Shown here piece by piece: positions 54,803 through 62,128 of a stretch of DNA of 64,000 nucleotides (position 1 is its first letter; the number at the start of each line of letters is the position of its first letter). The notes beneath the pieces were generated by a model. The model was not told the origin of the DNA. It did not search any database and saw only the letters and a list, made by a program, of their open reading frames with translations. Origin of the DNA: Paracoccus aerodenitrificans (GTDB lineage: Bacteria > Pseudomonadota > Alphaproteobacteria > Rhodobacterales > Rhodobacteraceae); assembly GCF_027913215.1 (NCBI RefSeq), contig NZ_CP115784.1:2046001-2110000 (forward strand), given 5' to 3'. The translations under genes and the position numbers were made by a program.

Positions 54803-55923
54803 AACGGATCACTGCGCTTGACATGCTGCGCGGCTACGCGCTGGCCGCGATCATGATCGATCATATGCCGGGCGGGTTTCTGCGCGACTATACGCTGGCG
54901 AATTTCGCGGTGTTCGACGCGGCAGAACTTTTCGTGCTGCTGTCGGGCTTTCTGGTCGGGTTGGTCTGGGTCACGATAGAGAGCCGGGACGGTCGCCGGG
55001 CCGCTCAGTTACGCTTTCTGCGACGTGCGGCGCAGGTCTGGCTGGCACTGGTTGTCGGAGGCATCATGCTGGCGCTGCTGTCCCGACTGCTGTTCACGCT
55101 TGGCATGGAGCATACGGCTGTATGGTCGGAATATGCCCGCTGGGTCGTGGAACATCCTGTCGGCTATCTGGTCACACTTAGTACACTATGGATGCAGCCG
55201 AACCTGCTGGATGTACTTGCGCTCTATGTCGTCGTGCTGGCATTCGCGCCGCTGACCGTGCCGGTCCTTCTGCGCTATCCTTGGGTCTTCGCGATTGCCT
55301 CGGCAGGGCTGTGGGCGGTGTCGGTTCCGCTGAACCAGATGCTGCCGAACCACAGATCTTCCGGCGGGATGCTGTTCAACCCGTTTGCGTGGCAGGCCCT
55401 GTTTCATGCCGGTGTTGCGATGTGCGCATTCCGCCAGCAGATCATGCCGGTTCTGCGGCGTCACTCTACAGCGTTGACGATCATCTGTTCGGTGATCGTG
55501 ATCTACAGCTTCGCACTGGCGCAGTTCTGGCGCTATGGACCCGAGTTGAAAGAGTTCTGGCGGATCATTCGTGAGCCGATCATGCCCATCGACAAATGGT
55601 CTCTGGATGGAATGCGCTTTACCGCGATACTTGCCGCAAGCTGGCTGGTCGCCGTCCCTCTGGCCCCGCTTTTCGCGTGGCTGGCGGGGACATGGCCGGG
55701 ACGGGCCTTGGCGGTGATCGGACGGGGCGGGCTGGTTTCCTTCGTTGCCTGCGTCATGCTGTCGGTTCTGGGCGACGCGCTGATGACCTTGCCGGGCGGA
55801 GCGACTGACATGTTCCGCCTGTCGGTCGAAATCTGGACGCTTGGCGTCTTATGGCTGGTGGCCGAAATAGAAAAACGGCGCAGCCGCAACAGGCGGAGCG
55901 CCGTCAGACCGGCAGGGCAATAA
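54799..55923 (+). CDS. opgC: OpgC membrane acyltransferase (glucan succinylation)
   Basis: 374 residues with about ten membrane segments. The N-terminal ALDMLRGYALAAIMIDHMPGGF and AAELFVLLSGFLVGLVW motifs are typical of the OpgC family, which succinylates periplasmic glucans in Rhodobacter relatives. It is distinct from the gamma-proteobacterial MdoC by sequence type. It starts within the opgH stop (ATGA) and so is the third gene of opgG-opgH-opgC. The end converges on the YncE-like gene with a 27-bp gap. Confidence 0.9.
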   Translation: MKRITALDMLRGYALAAIMIDHMPGGFLRDYTLANFAVFDAAELFVLLSGFLVGLVWVTIESRDGRRAAQLRFLRRAAQVWLALVVGGIMLALLSRLLFTLGMEHTAVWSEYARWVVEHPVGYLVTLSTLWMQPNLLDVLALYVVVLAFAPLTVPVLLRYPWVFAIASAGLWAVSVPLNQMLPNHRSSGGMLFNPFAWQALFHAGVAMCAFRQQIMPVLRRHSTALTIICSVIVIYSFALAQFWRYGPELKEFWRIIREPIMPIDKWSLDGMRFTAILAASWLVAVPLAPLFAWLAGTWPGRALAVIGRGGLVSFVACVMLSVLGDALMTLPGGATDMFRLSVEIWTLGVLWLVAEIEKRRSRNRRSAVRPAGQ

Positions 55924-55936
55924 TCTTACCCTGCCC
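55912..55936. repeat. Inverted repeat at the end of opgC
   Basis: GGCAGGG (55912-55918) pairs with CCCTGCC (55930-55936) around an 11-base loop that includes the opgC stop. It lies between two convergent genes and may help terminate both, but there is no T-run. Confidence 0.35.
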
Positions 55937-55950
55937 CTTCACGATGCCGA

Positions 55951-57348
55951 TCAGTTCGGGTTGATGCGCATGATGCTGCCCGGGCCGTCCTCGCCATTCG
56001 ACTTATTGACGGCATAGACATTGCCACGGCCATCGGCACGCAGTTGGTTCGGCTGATACCCGCCCTCCAGATTGGCGACCACCTCACCATCCGTATTGAC
56101 GACGGTAATCGTACCCGATCCACGGTTCGACACGAATGCAAGACGCGATTCCGGCTCGAACGCGACGTTCAGCGCACCTGCGCCCACCTCGACATCATGC
56201 AGAACCTCGCCGGTTTCGGCGTTCAGGATCAGCAGGTTGTCGGTCTGCTGAGAGGCGACGAAAAGCAGGTTGTCCTGCGGATCATAGGCCGCACCGGAAG
56301 CAGAGCCCGCGCCGGGCAGCGGGAAGACCTTCACCTCGCCCGAGGCCAGATCGACCACAGCCGCCTGAGGCGAGGCAAGGCTGACCGTGACCAGCTTGCC
56401 ACCCTCTGCGTCGATATCGAGGCTCATGACCGAGAATTCCGCGCCACGGCCCACCGGCTCGATCACGATCGGATCAAGCTCTTCCAGCGTTTCCGAGTTA
56501 TAGACCTTGATCTCGTTGGTGAAGGTGGCGCTGACATAGGCGCGGTTATTCGCCTCGTCGAACACGGCATCGCGGGAATGTTCGACCAGACCCGGCTCGA
56601 ATTGCTTGACCAGAGACAGGTCCGACGCCTTATAGACGGCAATCGTGTTCTGGCGGGTATTGCTCACCCAGATATTGCCGTTCTTGTCGTCCACACCGAC
56701 GCCATACACAGCGAACACGCCGCCATCGCTGCCATCTTGGCGTGCAGGTGCCGCATCCGGCGTGACCTGAGCGATGATTTCCAGCGTATCGGCATCCAGC
56801 TTGCTGATCATCGAGTCGCTGACCGGCGGACGTCCGACAGCCGAGGTGACGAACACGGCATTTTCAGCCTCGCTGTAATCCACCTGATACAGGCCGCGGG
56901 CGACCTCGGCGGTGGCGATCTCGAAATTCTCTGCGCCGCTGATCGCGATCTCGGGCGAGACTTTCATGTTCACAACCGTTGCGGCGGCCGGATCCTCGGC
57001 GATCACGACGATTGGCTGAAGACCGGTCGCGGCCTCTTCATCCACTTGCAGCTCAAGGCTGAAATTGCCCTGCGGATCGACCGAGATCGGGCCGTCTGCG
57101 TTCAGCACATTCGTGCCACGCATCAGCGTGATCTGCTGACCGGGAACCAGACCTTCGCCTTCGATCACCGCCGGATTGCCCGGATAAAGCGCCGATGCGT
57201 CTCCAGCGGCCCCGGCACTGACGCGCCCGGTGAATTCGTCACTGCTGGGCGTGAAGATGGTTTGCGCCAGAAGCGGTGTCGCCCCAAGGCTCAGCGTCAG
57301 AGCCGTCGCTCCGGCAAGATATCTCAATCGGGCTGTGTGGATATTCAT
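55951..57348 (-). CDS. YncE-like seven-bladed beta-propeller protein
   Basis: 465 residues. A signal peptide ends at about residue 28 (GATPLLAQT). Residues 40-130 form a separate N-terminal beta domain. The rest has repeated strands of the YVTN/NHL beta-propeller type (VDYSEAENAVFVTSAVG, NGNIWVSNTRQNTIAVYKA, ANNRAYVSATFTNEIKVYN, DNLLFVASQQTDNLLILN, ESRLAFVSNRGSGTITVVN, GNVYAVNKSNGEDG). E. coli yncE is iron-regulated and sits next to a TonB receptor gene, as here. The exact function is unknown. It is read from the same strand as the receptor, after a terminator. Confidence 0.85.
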   Translation of the reverse strand: MNIHTARLRYLAGATALTLSLGATPLLAQTIFTPSSDEFTGRVSAGAAGDASALYPGNPAVIEGEGLVPGQQITLMRGTNVLNADGPISVDPQGNFSLELQVDEEAATGLQPIVVIAEDPAAATVVNMKVSPEIAISGAENFEIATAEVARGLYQVDYSEAENAVFVTSAVGRPPVSDSMISKLDADTLEIIAQVTPDAAPARQDGSDGGVFAVYGVGVDDKNGNIWVSNTRQNTIAVYKASDLSLVKQFEPGLVEHSRDAVFDEANNRAYVSATFTNEIKVYNSETLEELDPIVIEPVGRGAEFSVMSLDIDAEGGKLVTVSLASPQAAVVDLASGEVKVFPLPGAGSASGAAYDPQDNLLFVASQQTDNLLILNAETGEVLHDVEVGAGALNVAFEPESRLAFVSNRGSGTITVVNTDGEVVANLEGGYQPNQLRADGRGNVYAVNKSNGEDGPGSIMRINPN

Positions 57349-57384
57349 ATCCTCGATCTCCTGAAAAAGCTGTGAGTGGCTTGT

Positions 57385-57431
57385 CGCGGGATCGGACTGG
57401 CTTTGACAGCGCAGATACAGCCGATCCCGCG
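57385..57431 (-). repeat. Inverted repeat in the leader of the YncE-like gene
   Basis: CGCGGGATCGG (57385-57395) is a perfect complement of CCGATCCCGCG (57421-57431), an 11-bp stem with a 25-base loop. It lies between the receptor terminator and the start of the YncE-like gene, 37-83 bp ahead of its ATG. It would be a strong hairpin in the leader RNA or a wide operator. The start has a GGAG ribosome site. Confidence 0.5.
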
Positions 57432-57443
57432 GAGAAAAGTCAA

Positions 57444-57470
57444 CCGCACGCCCTTCAAAAGGGCGTGCGG
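57444..57470 (-). terminator. Terminator between the receptor gene and the YncE-like gene
   Basis: CCGCACGCCCTT (57444-57455) and AAGGGCGTGCGG (57459-57470) form a perfect 12-bp stem with a 3-base loop, 29 bp past the receptor stop. On the minus strand it is followed by TTGACTTTTC. It should stop or strongly reduce read-through from the receptor into the YncE-like gene. Confidence 0.82.
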
Positions 57471-57499
57471 AAAGGTCGTTATCACTTGCTCCGAACCGC

Positions 57500-59758
57500 T
57501 TAGAAGGACTGGTTCAGAGACAGGTAGAACGCACGTCCCGGTTCGTTGAACGTGTTCGCACCGCTGCCCGAGTCGGTTCGCACAATCGTCTTGTCGAACA
57601 GGTTGCTGACACCGAGCGACATGTTTGCCGTATCGTTGATATCCCAGTTCATGCCCAGATTGACCAGAGTATAGGCATCACGATTGGTCGTATCGGTGAA
57701 GTCTTCATTGGTGGTCGAACTTACCGTAGCCGCCTCGATCTCGCCATAATGGGTGGCCGAGAGCGTGAAGGTCATCGCATCGGTGACGAACCAGTCCAGC
57801 GAGGCGTTGATCGTGTAATCCGGCACAAGGCTCAGCGGTTCGCCGTTATCCTGTTCGGATTTGATCATCTTGGTGAAGTTCGCGTTGAAGGCGAAATTCT
57901 GGCCCAGATCGGTCGAGAAGTTGCCTTCCAGACCCGAGATAACCGCGTTTTCCTGGTTCTCCCAGCGATACAGACGGTTGGTCGTGGCGCCTTCATTATA
58001 CTGATAGAAGCCCGAACCGATGCGGTTGTCGTAATCGTTGTGGAAATAGGTCAGGCTGGCATTGACGTTGTTATACCCCTGATAAGCGACACCGATTTCC
58101 TTGTTGATGCTCTTTTCCGGCTCAAGATCCTGGTTACCCAGAACATAGCAGGGACCGCTGAGACGTTCGCCGTCTATAAACGGACAACCATTGCCGCGCG
58201 TGACATAGACGTAATTCGGGTTAAGCTGATACAGGTTCGGGGTCTTGAAGGCGCGGGCGATACCGACTTTCATCGACCATTCGTCGTTGAACTGATAGCT
58301 TGCGTTCAGGCTTGGCGACCAGTTCGACCCGAAATTGTCATTATAGTCGTAACGCAGCGCCGGAGTCAGCGTCAGCTTGTCATTCCACTCGATATTGGCT
58401 TCAGCATACAGCCCGACCGTATATTGATCGCTCTCGGGATCACGTTCGGTGCCATCGGCCTCCACGCCAACCTGTGAAGCAAGGCTTTCATCAAGGCCGC
58501 CACGGATCGACGATGCGTCATCCATGAACTCACCGCGATAATCCGCACCCAGAGTCGCACGGCCCGGACGGCTCATTACGTCAAACGGCATGATCCATTC
58601 GGTCTTGGCGCTGATATTGTCCAGCTCAATCGTGGTGAACGCGGTTGCATCGTTCTCACCATCGCCATCCGTATCGACGCAGTTGGTGATATTGTCCTCT
58701 ACGCTTCCCGCCGTGCCGGAACACAGGCGAGAGTTGCGGGTGTTTTCCCATTGCAGATAGCTGTTCGATTCACCGAAATCATATTGACCGCGATGGGTAA
58801 CAGCCAGAGTGCGGCGATACATGCGGTTGGTTTCCTCGCCGATCAGGTTGACGTCGTCACCAACGGTTTCCTGAATCGCGCCGTTACGCGAGTCACCCGC
58901 ATATTCGTTGCCCTGCCGAGAAAAGCTGCCTTCAAAATCAATCGCGTGTTCAGCGTTGATATCCCAGGTCAGCAATGCGCCAAAGTCTTTGTTGGTCACA
59001 CCTTCTGTACCTGCAAGCGTGCGTGTGCTTTCTTCGCCGCGGAACTCATACGGAACCTCGGGGTTCAGATCCGGCGCATCGCCCTCGGTTTCATTATAGT
59101 TGCCGAAGACGCGGAAGGTCAGGTTTTCGGCAATCGGCCCGGCCAGCATGAAGTTGGTCCGCTTGGTCTCACCTTCCTTGTTGTTCTCGGGGAATTCGAG
59201 ATGGACACCCACCTGCCCCATGAACTCGGTCGGGCGCTTGGTGATGATGTTGACAACACCACCCGACGCACCCGAGCCATACCGCGCCGCTGCCGGGCCG
59301 CGAATGACTTCGATCCGCTCGATCAACTCAGCCGGAACCCAGTTCGAATCGCCGCGCGTGTCGCGCTCGCCGCCACGGCTCATCTTGACCGAGTTCCGCG
59401 ACAGAACCGGCTTGCCGTCGATCAGGATCAGCGTGTTTTCCGGGCCCATGCCGCGAATATCGATCTGACGCTGGTTGCCGCGCTGCCCGGTCGCTGTCGC
59501 GCCGGTCAGGTTGACGCCCGGCATCTTGCGCACGATTTCCGAGATATCGTTCGTAACAGGCTGTTTTTCGATATCTTCTGCGGCGATGGTCGAGGCACCG
59601 AGCGCCTGTTTCACCTGCTCTTCCGCAGACAGAACGATCGTGTCCAGCACGATCGGCTGATCCGCCGTTCCGACCTCCTGCGCGACGGCAGGAAGCGCCG
59701 TGCTTGCCATCAGCAGGGCCATAGCAGCGGAACATGTAAATTTATTAGGCTGCGCCAA
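57500..59758 (-). CDS. TonB-dependent siderophore receptor (FepA-like)
   Basis: 752 residues from the TTG at 59758, which has a perfect AGGAGG site 7 bases upstream. An ATG 24 bp further upstream lies on the far side of that site. A signal peptide ends near residue 27 (MALLMASTALPAVAQE). The TonB box is near DTIVLSA. The plug domain has VRKMPGVNLTG, QIDIRGMGPENTLILIDGKPV and VIRGPAAARYGSGASGGVVNIITKRP. The barrel ends in phenylalanine. The long plug and the size fit the catecholate FepA/PirA/IroN branch. The substrate is an inference. Confidence 0.92.
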   Translation of the reverse strand: MAQPNKFTCSAAMALLMASTALPAVAQEVGTADQPIVLDTIVLSAEEQVKQALGASTIAAEDIEKQPVTNDISEIVRKMPGVNLTGATATGQRGNQRQIDIRGMGPENTLILIDGKPVLSRNSVKMSRGGERDTRGDSNWVPAELIERIEVIRGPAAARYGSGASGGVVNIITKRPTEFMGQVGVHLEFPENNKEGETKRTNFMLAGPIAENLTFRVFGNYNETEGDAPDLNPEVPYEFRGEESTRTLAGTEGVTNKDFGALLTWDINAEHAIDFEGSFSRQGNEYAGDSRNGAIQETVGDDVNLIGEETNRMYRRTLAVTHRGQYDFGESNSYLQWENTRNSRLCSGTAGSVEDNITNCVDTDGDGENDATAFTTIELDNISAKTEWIMPFDVMSRPGRATLGADYRGEFMDDASSIRGGLDESLASQVGVEADGTERDPESDQYTVGLYAEANIEWNDKLTLTPALRYDYNDNFGSNWSPSLNASYQFNDEWSMKVGIARAFKTPNLYQLNPNYVYVTRGNGCPFIDGERLSGPCYVLGNQDLEPEKSINKEIGVAYQGYNNVNASLTYFHNDYDNRIGSGFYQYNEGATTNRLYRWENQENAVISGLEGNFSTDLGQNFAFNANFTKMIKSEQDNGEPLSLVPDYTINASLDWFVTDAMTFTLSATHYGEIEAATVSSTTNEDFTDTTNRDAYTLVNLGMNWDINDTANMSLGVSNLFDKTIVRTDSGSGANTFNEPGRAFYLSLNQSF

Positions 59759-59838
59759 CGCCAGTCCTCCTATTCGTATCATTATTTGTGGGACGCTGGC
59801 AGTATGGCTTGCGACATGCAGCAATCGCAGTGATGGCT

Positions 59839-59854
59839 GTTAACTTCGGTTAAC
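59839..59854. promoter_or_regulatory. Tandem palindromes GTTAAC-TTCG-GTTAAC
   Basis: Two copies of the 6-bp palindrome GTTAAC lie exactly 10 bp apart, one helical turn. It sits 81 bp upstream of the receptor start. It may be a regulator site, or an imperfect CtrA-type box since it reads TTAA-N6-TTAA, one base short of the consensus spacing. As RNA it would form a UUCG-capped hairpin. Confidence 0.4.
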
Positions 59855-59973
59855 GCGGCGGGGCGTGAAAGAAAAGAAACCGGGGTAAATAGCGCGGAAT
59901 TAATATCCGATTTTTTTAGTCGGGTTGCAAAATCGACACAGCGATGTGTTCATTTCGTGAGGTCGGATTAGAT

Positions 59974-60053
59974 GCTGCATCCGTTGCGGTCGGTCGTTGC
60001 AATCCGGCATGGCTCTGATTTAAATAACGCGCATCCGCGATTGCGGATGCAGC
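59974..60053 (+). repeat. Overlapping inverted repeats in the DUF475 gene leader
   Basis: GCATCCGC (60031-60038) and GCGGATGC (60043-60050) form a perfect 8-bp hairpin with a GATT loop. The right arm, as CGGATGCAGC (60044-60053), can instead pair perfectly over 10 bp with GCTGCATCCG (59974-59983). The two folds exclude each other, an arrangement seen in attenuators. There is no T-run after the short hairpin. Confidence 0.45.
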
Positions 60054-60141
60054 CTGTGGTGACCGGGCCCCTCTGGCGGATGTGGCGGCACATTCGTGAT
60101 GTCGGCACTAAATCAATCATGAGCCGCATAGGGATGCTGTC

Positions 60142-61215
60142 ATGCAATCCTCGTCTTCCGATATGCCCGCCAGGGGCATGTTTCAGTATTTCAAATGGGC
60201 CTTCATCGTCACCATTGCCGGGTTGATCCTGGGCGCTGTTCTGGGCTGGCAGATGACCGGCACGGTCGGCGGGATGCTGACCATTTTCTTCATCTGCGCC
60301 GTATTGGCGGTGCTGGAAATCTCGCTCTCCTTCGATAATGCCATCGTCAACGCCAACAAGCTGAAAGACATGACCCCGGTCTGGCAGCGCCGCTTTCTGA
60401 CCTGGGGGATCATCATCGCGGTTTTCGGGATGCGGATCGTCTTTCCGCTGCTGATCGTGGTGATCGCCGCGAAGATCGGGCCGTGGCAGGCGATGGTTCT
60501 GGCGGCGACGAAACCCGCCGAATATGCCGCGATCATGCATGATGCGCATCTGCCCATCGCCGCATTCGGCGGTACGTTCCTGATGATGGTCGGGCTCAGT
60601 TTCTTCTTCGATCACGAAAAGGATGTGCACTGGGTCAAATGGCTGGAAGGCAAGATGCAGCGATACGCCACGATCCGCGGCATCGAAGTCGCCGTGGCGT
60701 TGGTGACCGTGTTGATTTTCTCGCGTTTCCTCGATCCGGTTGAGGCGGAAATCTTCTTCAAATCCGCGATATGGGGCCTGCTGACCTTCCTGCTGGTCGA
60801 GGTTCTGGGCGGACTTCTGGACAGCACTCAGGAAGCGATGGAGGCCGGCGCCAAAGGCGGTTTGGGCGCATTTCTGTATCTGGAGGTGCTGGATGCCTCG
60901 TTCAGCTTTGACGGGGTGATCGGGGCTTTTGCCCTGACACAGAACCTGTTCGTCATCGCCATCGGCCTGGGTATCGGCGCGATGTATGTGCGCTCGATGA
61001 CCATCATGCTGGTCGAGAAAGGTACGCTGATGCAGTACCGCTATCTGGAGCATGGGGCGTTTTATGCGATCATCGCGCTGTCGCTGATCATGTTCCTGCA
61101 ATCCCTGATCGAGATTCCCGAGGTCGTAACCGGGTTGGGCGGCGCGGGGCTGATCGGGCTGTCGCTCTGGTCCTCGATCCGCTGGAACAGGGTCTTCGGG
61201 ACCGGCGCTGCGTAA
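60142..61215 (+). CDS. DUF475 / TerC-like integral membrane protein
   Basis: 357 residues with about nine hydrophobic segments. The family core is LAVLEISLSFDNAIVNANKLKDM near residue 60 and LEVLDASFSFDGVIGAFALTQN near residue 250, the two SFDN/SFDG repeats that are conserved between TerC and DUF475 proteins. TerC-type proteins are linked to metal-ion efflux (manganese in some) and tellurite resistance. The role of the DUF475 branch is not established. AGGGA precedes the ATG. The leader has two exclusive hairpins. Confidence 0.9.
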   Translation: MQSSSSDMPARGMFQYFKWAFIVTIAGLILGAVLGWQMTGTVGGMLTIFFICAVLAVLEISLSFDNAIVNANKLKDMTPVWQRRFLTWGIIIAVFGMRIVFPLLIVVIAAKIGPWQAMVLAATKPAEYAAIMHDAHLPIAAFGGTFLMMVGLSFFFDHEKDVHWVKWLEGKMQRYATIRGIEVAVALVTVLIFSRFLDPVEAEIFFKSAIWGLLTFLLVEVLGGLLDSTQEAMEAGAKGGLGAFLYLEVLDASFSFDGVIGAFALTQNLFVIAIGLGIGAMYVRSMTIMLVEKGTLMQYRYLEHGAFYAIIALSLIMFLQSLIEIPEVVTGLGGAGLIGLSLWSSIRWNRVFGTGAA

Positions 61216-61226
61216 CCGTTGATCAG

Positions 61227-61250
61227 GCGTCCGCCCATGCCGGCGGACGC
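61227..61250 (+). terminator. Hairpin after the DUF475 gene
   Basis: GCGTCCGCC (61227-61235) pairs with GGCGGACGC (61242-61250), a perfect 9-bp stem with a 6-base loop, 12 bp past the stop. It is followed by TTGTCCCC, a weak T-run. It lies between convergent genes and could serve both. Confidence 0.65.
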
Positions 61251-61282
61251 TTGTCCCCGGGCGGCAGCGTCGGCAGATGGTT

Positions 61283-62128
61283 CTACAGACCGTTCCGATC
61301 AAGAAACGCATTTACGGCCGATGTCGCACGGTCGCGCAATTCAGCGTTGAATTCGAGCACCGAGAACGCCGCCCGTTCCTGTTGCTCGAAACCGTGGCCT
61401 GCCTCTTCGTAATAAATCAGATCGATGGATGCGCCGAGCTTGCGCAGCTCTGCCGCCATTTCCTCGCAATCCGGGGCAAGGCGAAGCTCATCCTGCCCGG
61501 CAATGATCATCAGCATGGGCGGAGCATCGGACCAGTCGCCGCTGACCGCGCCGTTCAGCGCCCCGCAATAGGGATACAGCACGATCGCCGCCCCGACACG
61601 ATCCAGCAGCCGTTTGGGCGGCGCGGGCCACTCGGAGAGACCCGGCGCGACCTCTCCCGTCAGCGTCTGAGCGATGAATTCCAGCACACTCCACCCGCCA
61701 TGAGAGGCCCCCAGCAGGATCACATCATCGCGCTTGCTGGCGGCCATCGCCACGGCAAGATCACCCGCACGCTCGGCCCCGGTCAGCACCTGCCCCATAC
61801 AAAGCAGCCGCCAGCTTTCCATCTGATCCAGATCGCGCGGCGTATGGCTGTCGAGGATCAGCCCCGGATGCCCGCGTTCCGCGAAGGTCCCGGCCCAATA
61901 TTCCATATTATCGTGAACCCCGTCGCATCCGGACAGAAGTACCGCCCCGGCATCGCTGACCGGCCCCTCGGGAACCATACGCCAGCCGGGCGAAAGCATG
62001 GTCAGCCTGTCCTGCGGCGTATCGGTGACCGCCGCGATCCCTGCCCAGTTCCGCAGCGTGTTCACGCCGATCACCACAGGGATCAGCAGCAGAAAGGCAA
62101 CGATCAGCCAGACCCTACGCCGCTTCAA
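61283..62128 (-). CDS. Membrane-anchored alpha/beta hydrolase
   Basis: 281 residues from the TTG at 62128. This TTG overlaps the TGA stop of the gene upstream (TTGA), with AGAGGG 9 bases before. A longer frame would lie inside that gene. One N-terminal signal anchor (RRRVWLIVAFLLLIPVVIGVN) is followed by an alpha/beta-hydrolase: VLLSGCDGVHDN, nucleophile elbow ILLGASHGGWSVLEF, acid in IIAGQDELRLAPDC, and His in EEAGHGFEQQE. This is a dienelactone hydrolase-like arrangement with the active site probably on the periplasmic side. Substrate unknown. Confidence 0.82.
   Translation of the reverse strand: MKRRRVWLIVAFLLLIPVVIGVNTLRNWAGIAAVTDTPQDRLTMLSPGWRMVPEGPVSDAGAVLLSGCDGVHDNMEYWAGTFAERGHPGLILDSHTPRDLDQMESWRLLCMGQVLTGAERAGDLAVAMAASKRDDVILLGASHGGWSVLEFIAQTLTGEVAPGLSEWPAPPKRLLDRVGAAIVLYPYCGALNGAVSGDWSDAPPMLMIIAGQDELRLAPDCEEMAAELRKLGASIDLIYYEEAGHGFEQQERAAFSVLEFNAELRDRATSAVNAFLDRNGL

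Larger units (their letters stand above)
59759..60141. other. Divergent intergenic region, receptor gene to DUF475 gene
   Basis: 383 bp without a gene. The first part holds the receptor ribosome site. 59839-59854 has the tandem GTTAAC palindromes. 59870-59930 is AT-rich (GGAATTAATATCCGATTTTTTTAG) and probably carries promoters. 59974-60053 contains two overlapping inverted repeats in the presumed leader of the DUF475 gene. No iron-regulator site could be assigned with confidence. Confidence 0.5.

Noticed and set aside
59955..60141. yybP-ykoY manganese riboswitch upstream of the TerC-like gene
   Set aside because: The conserved GGGGAGUA-type core is absent. Only generic inverted repeats are present.
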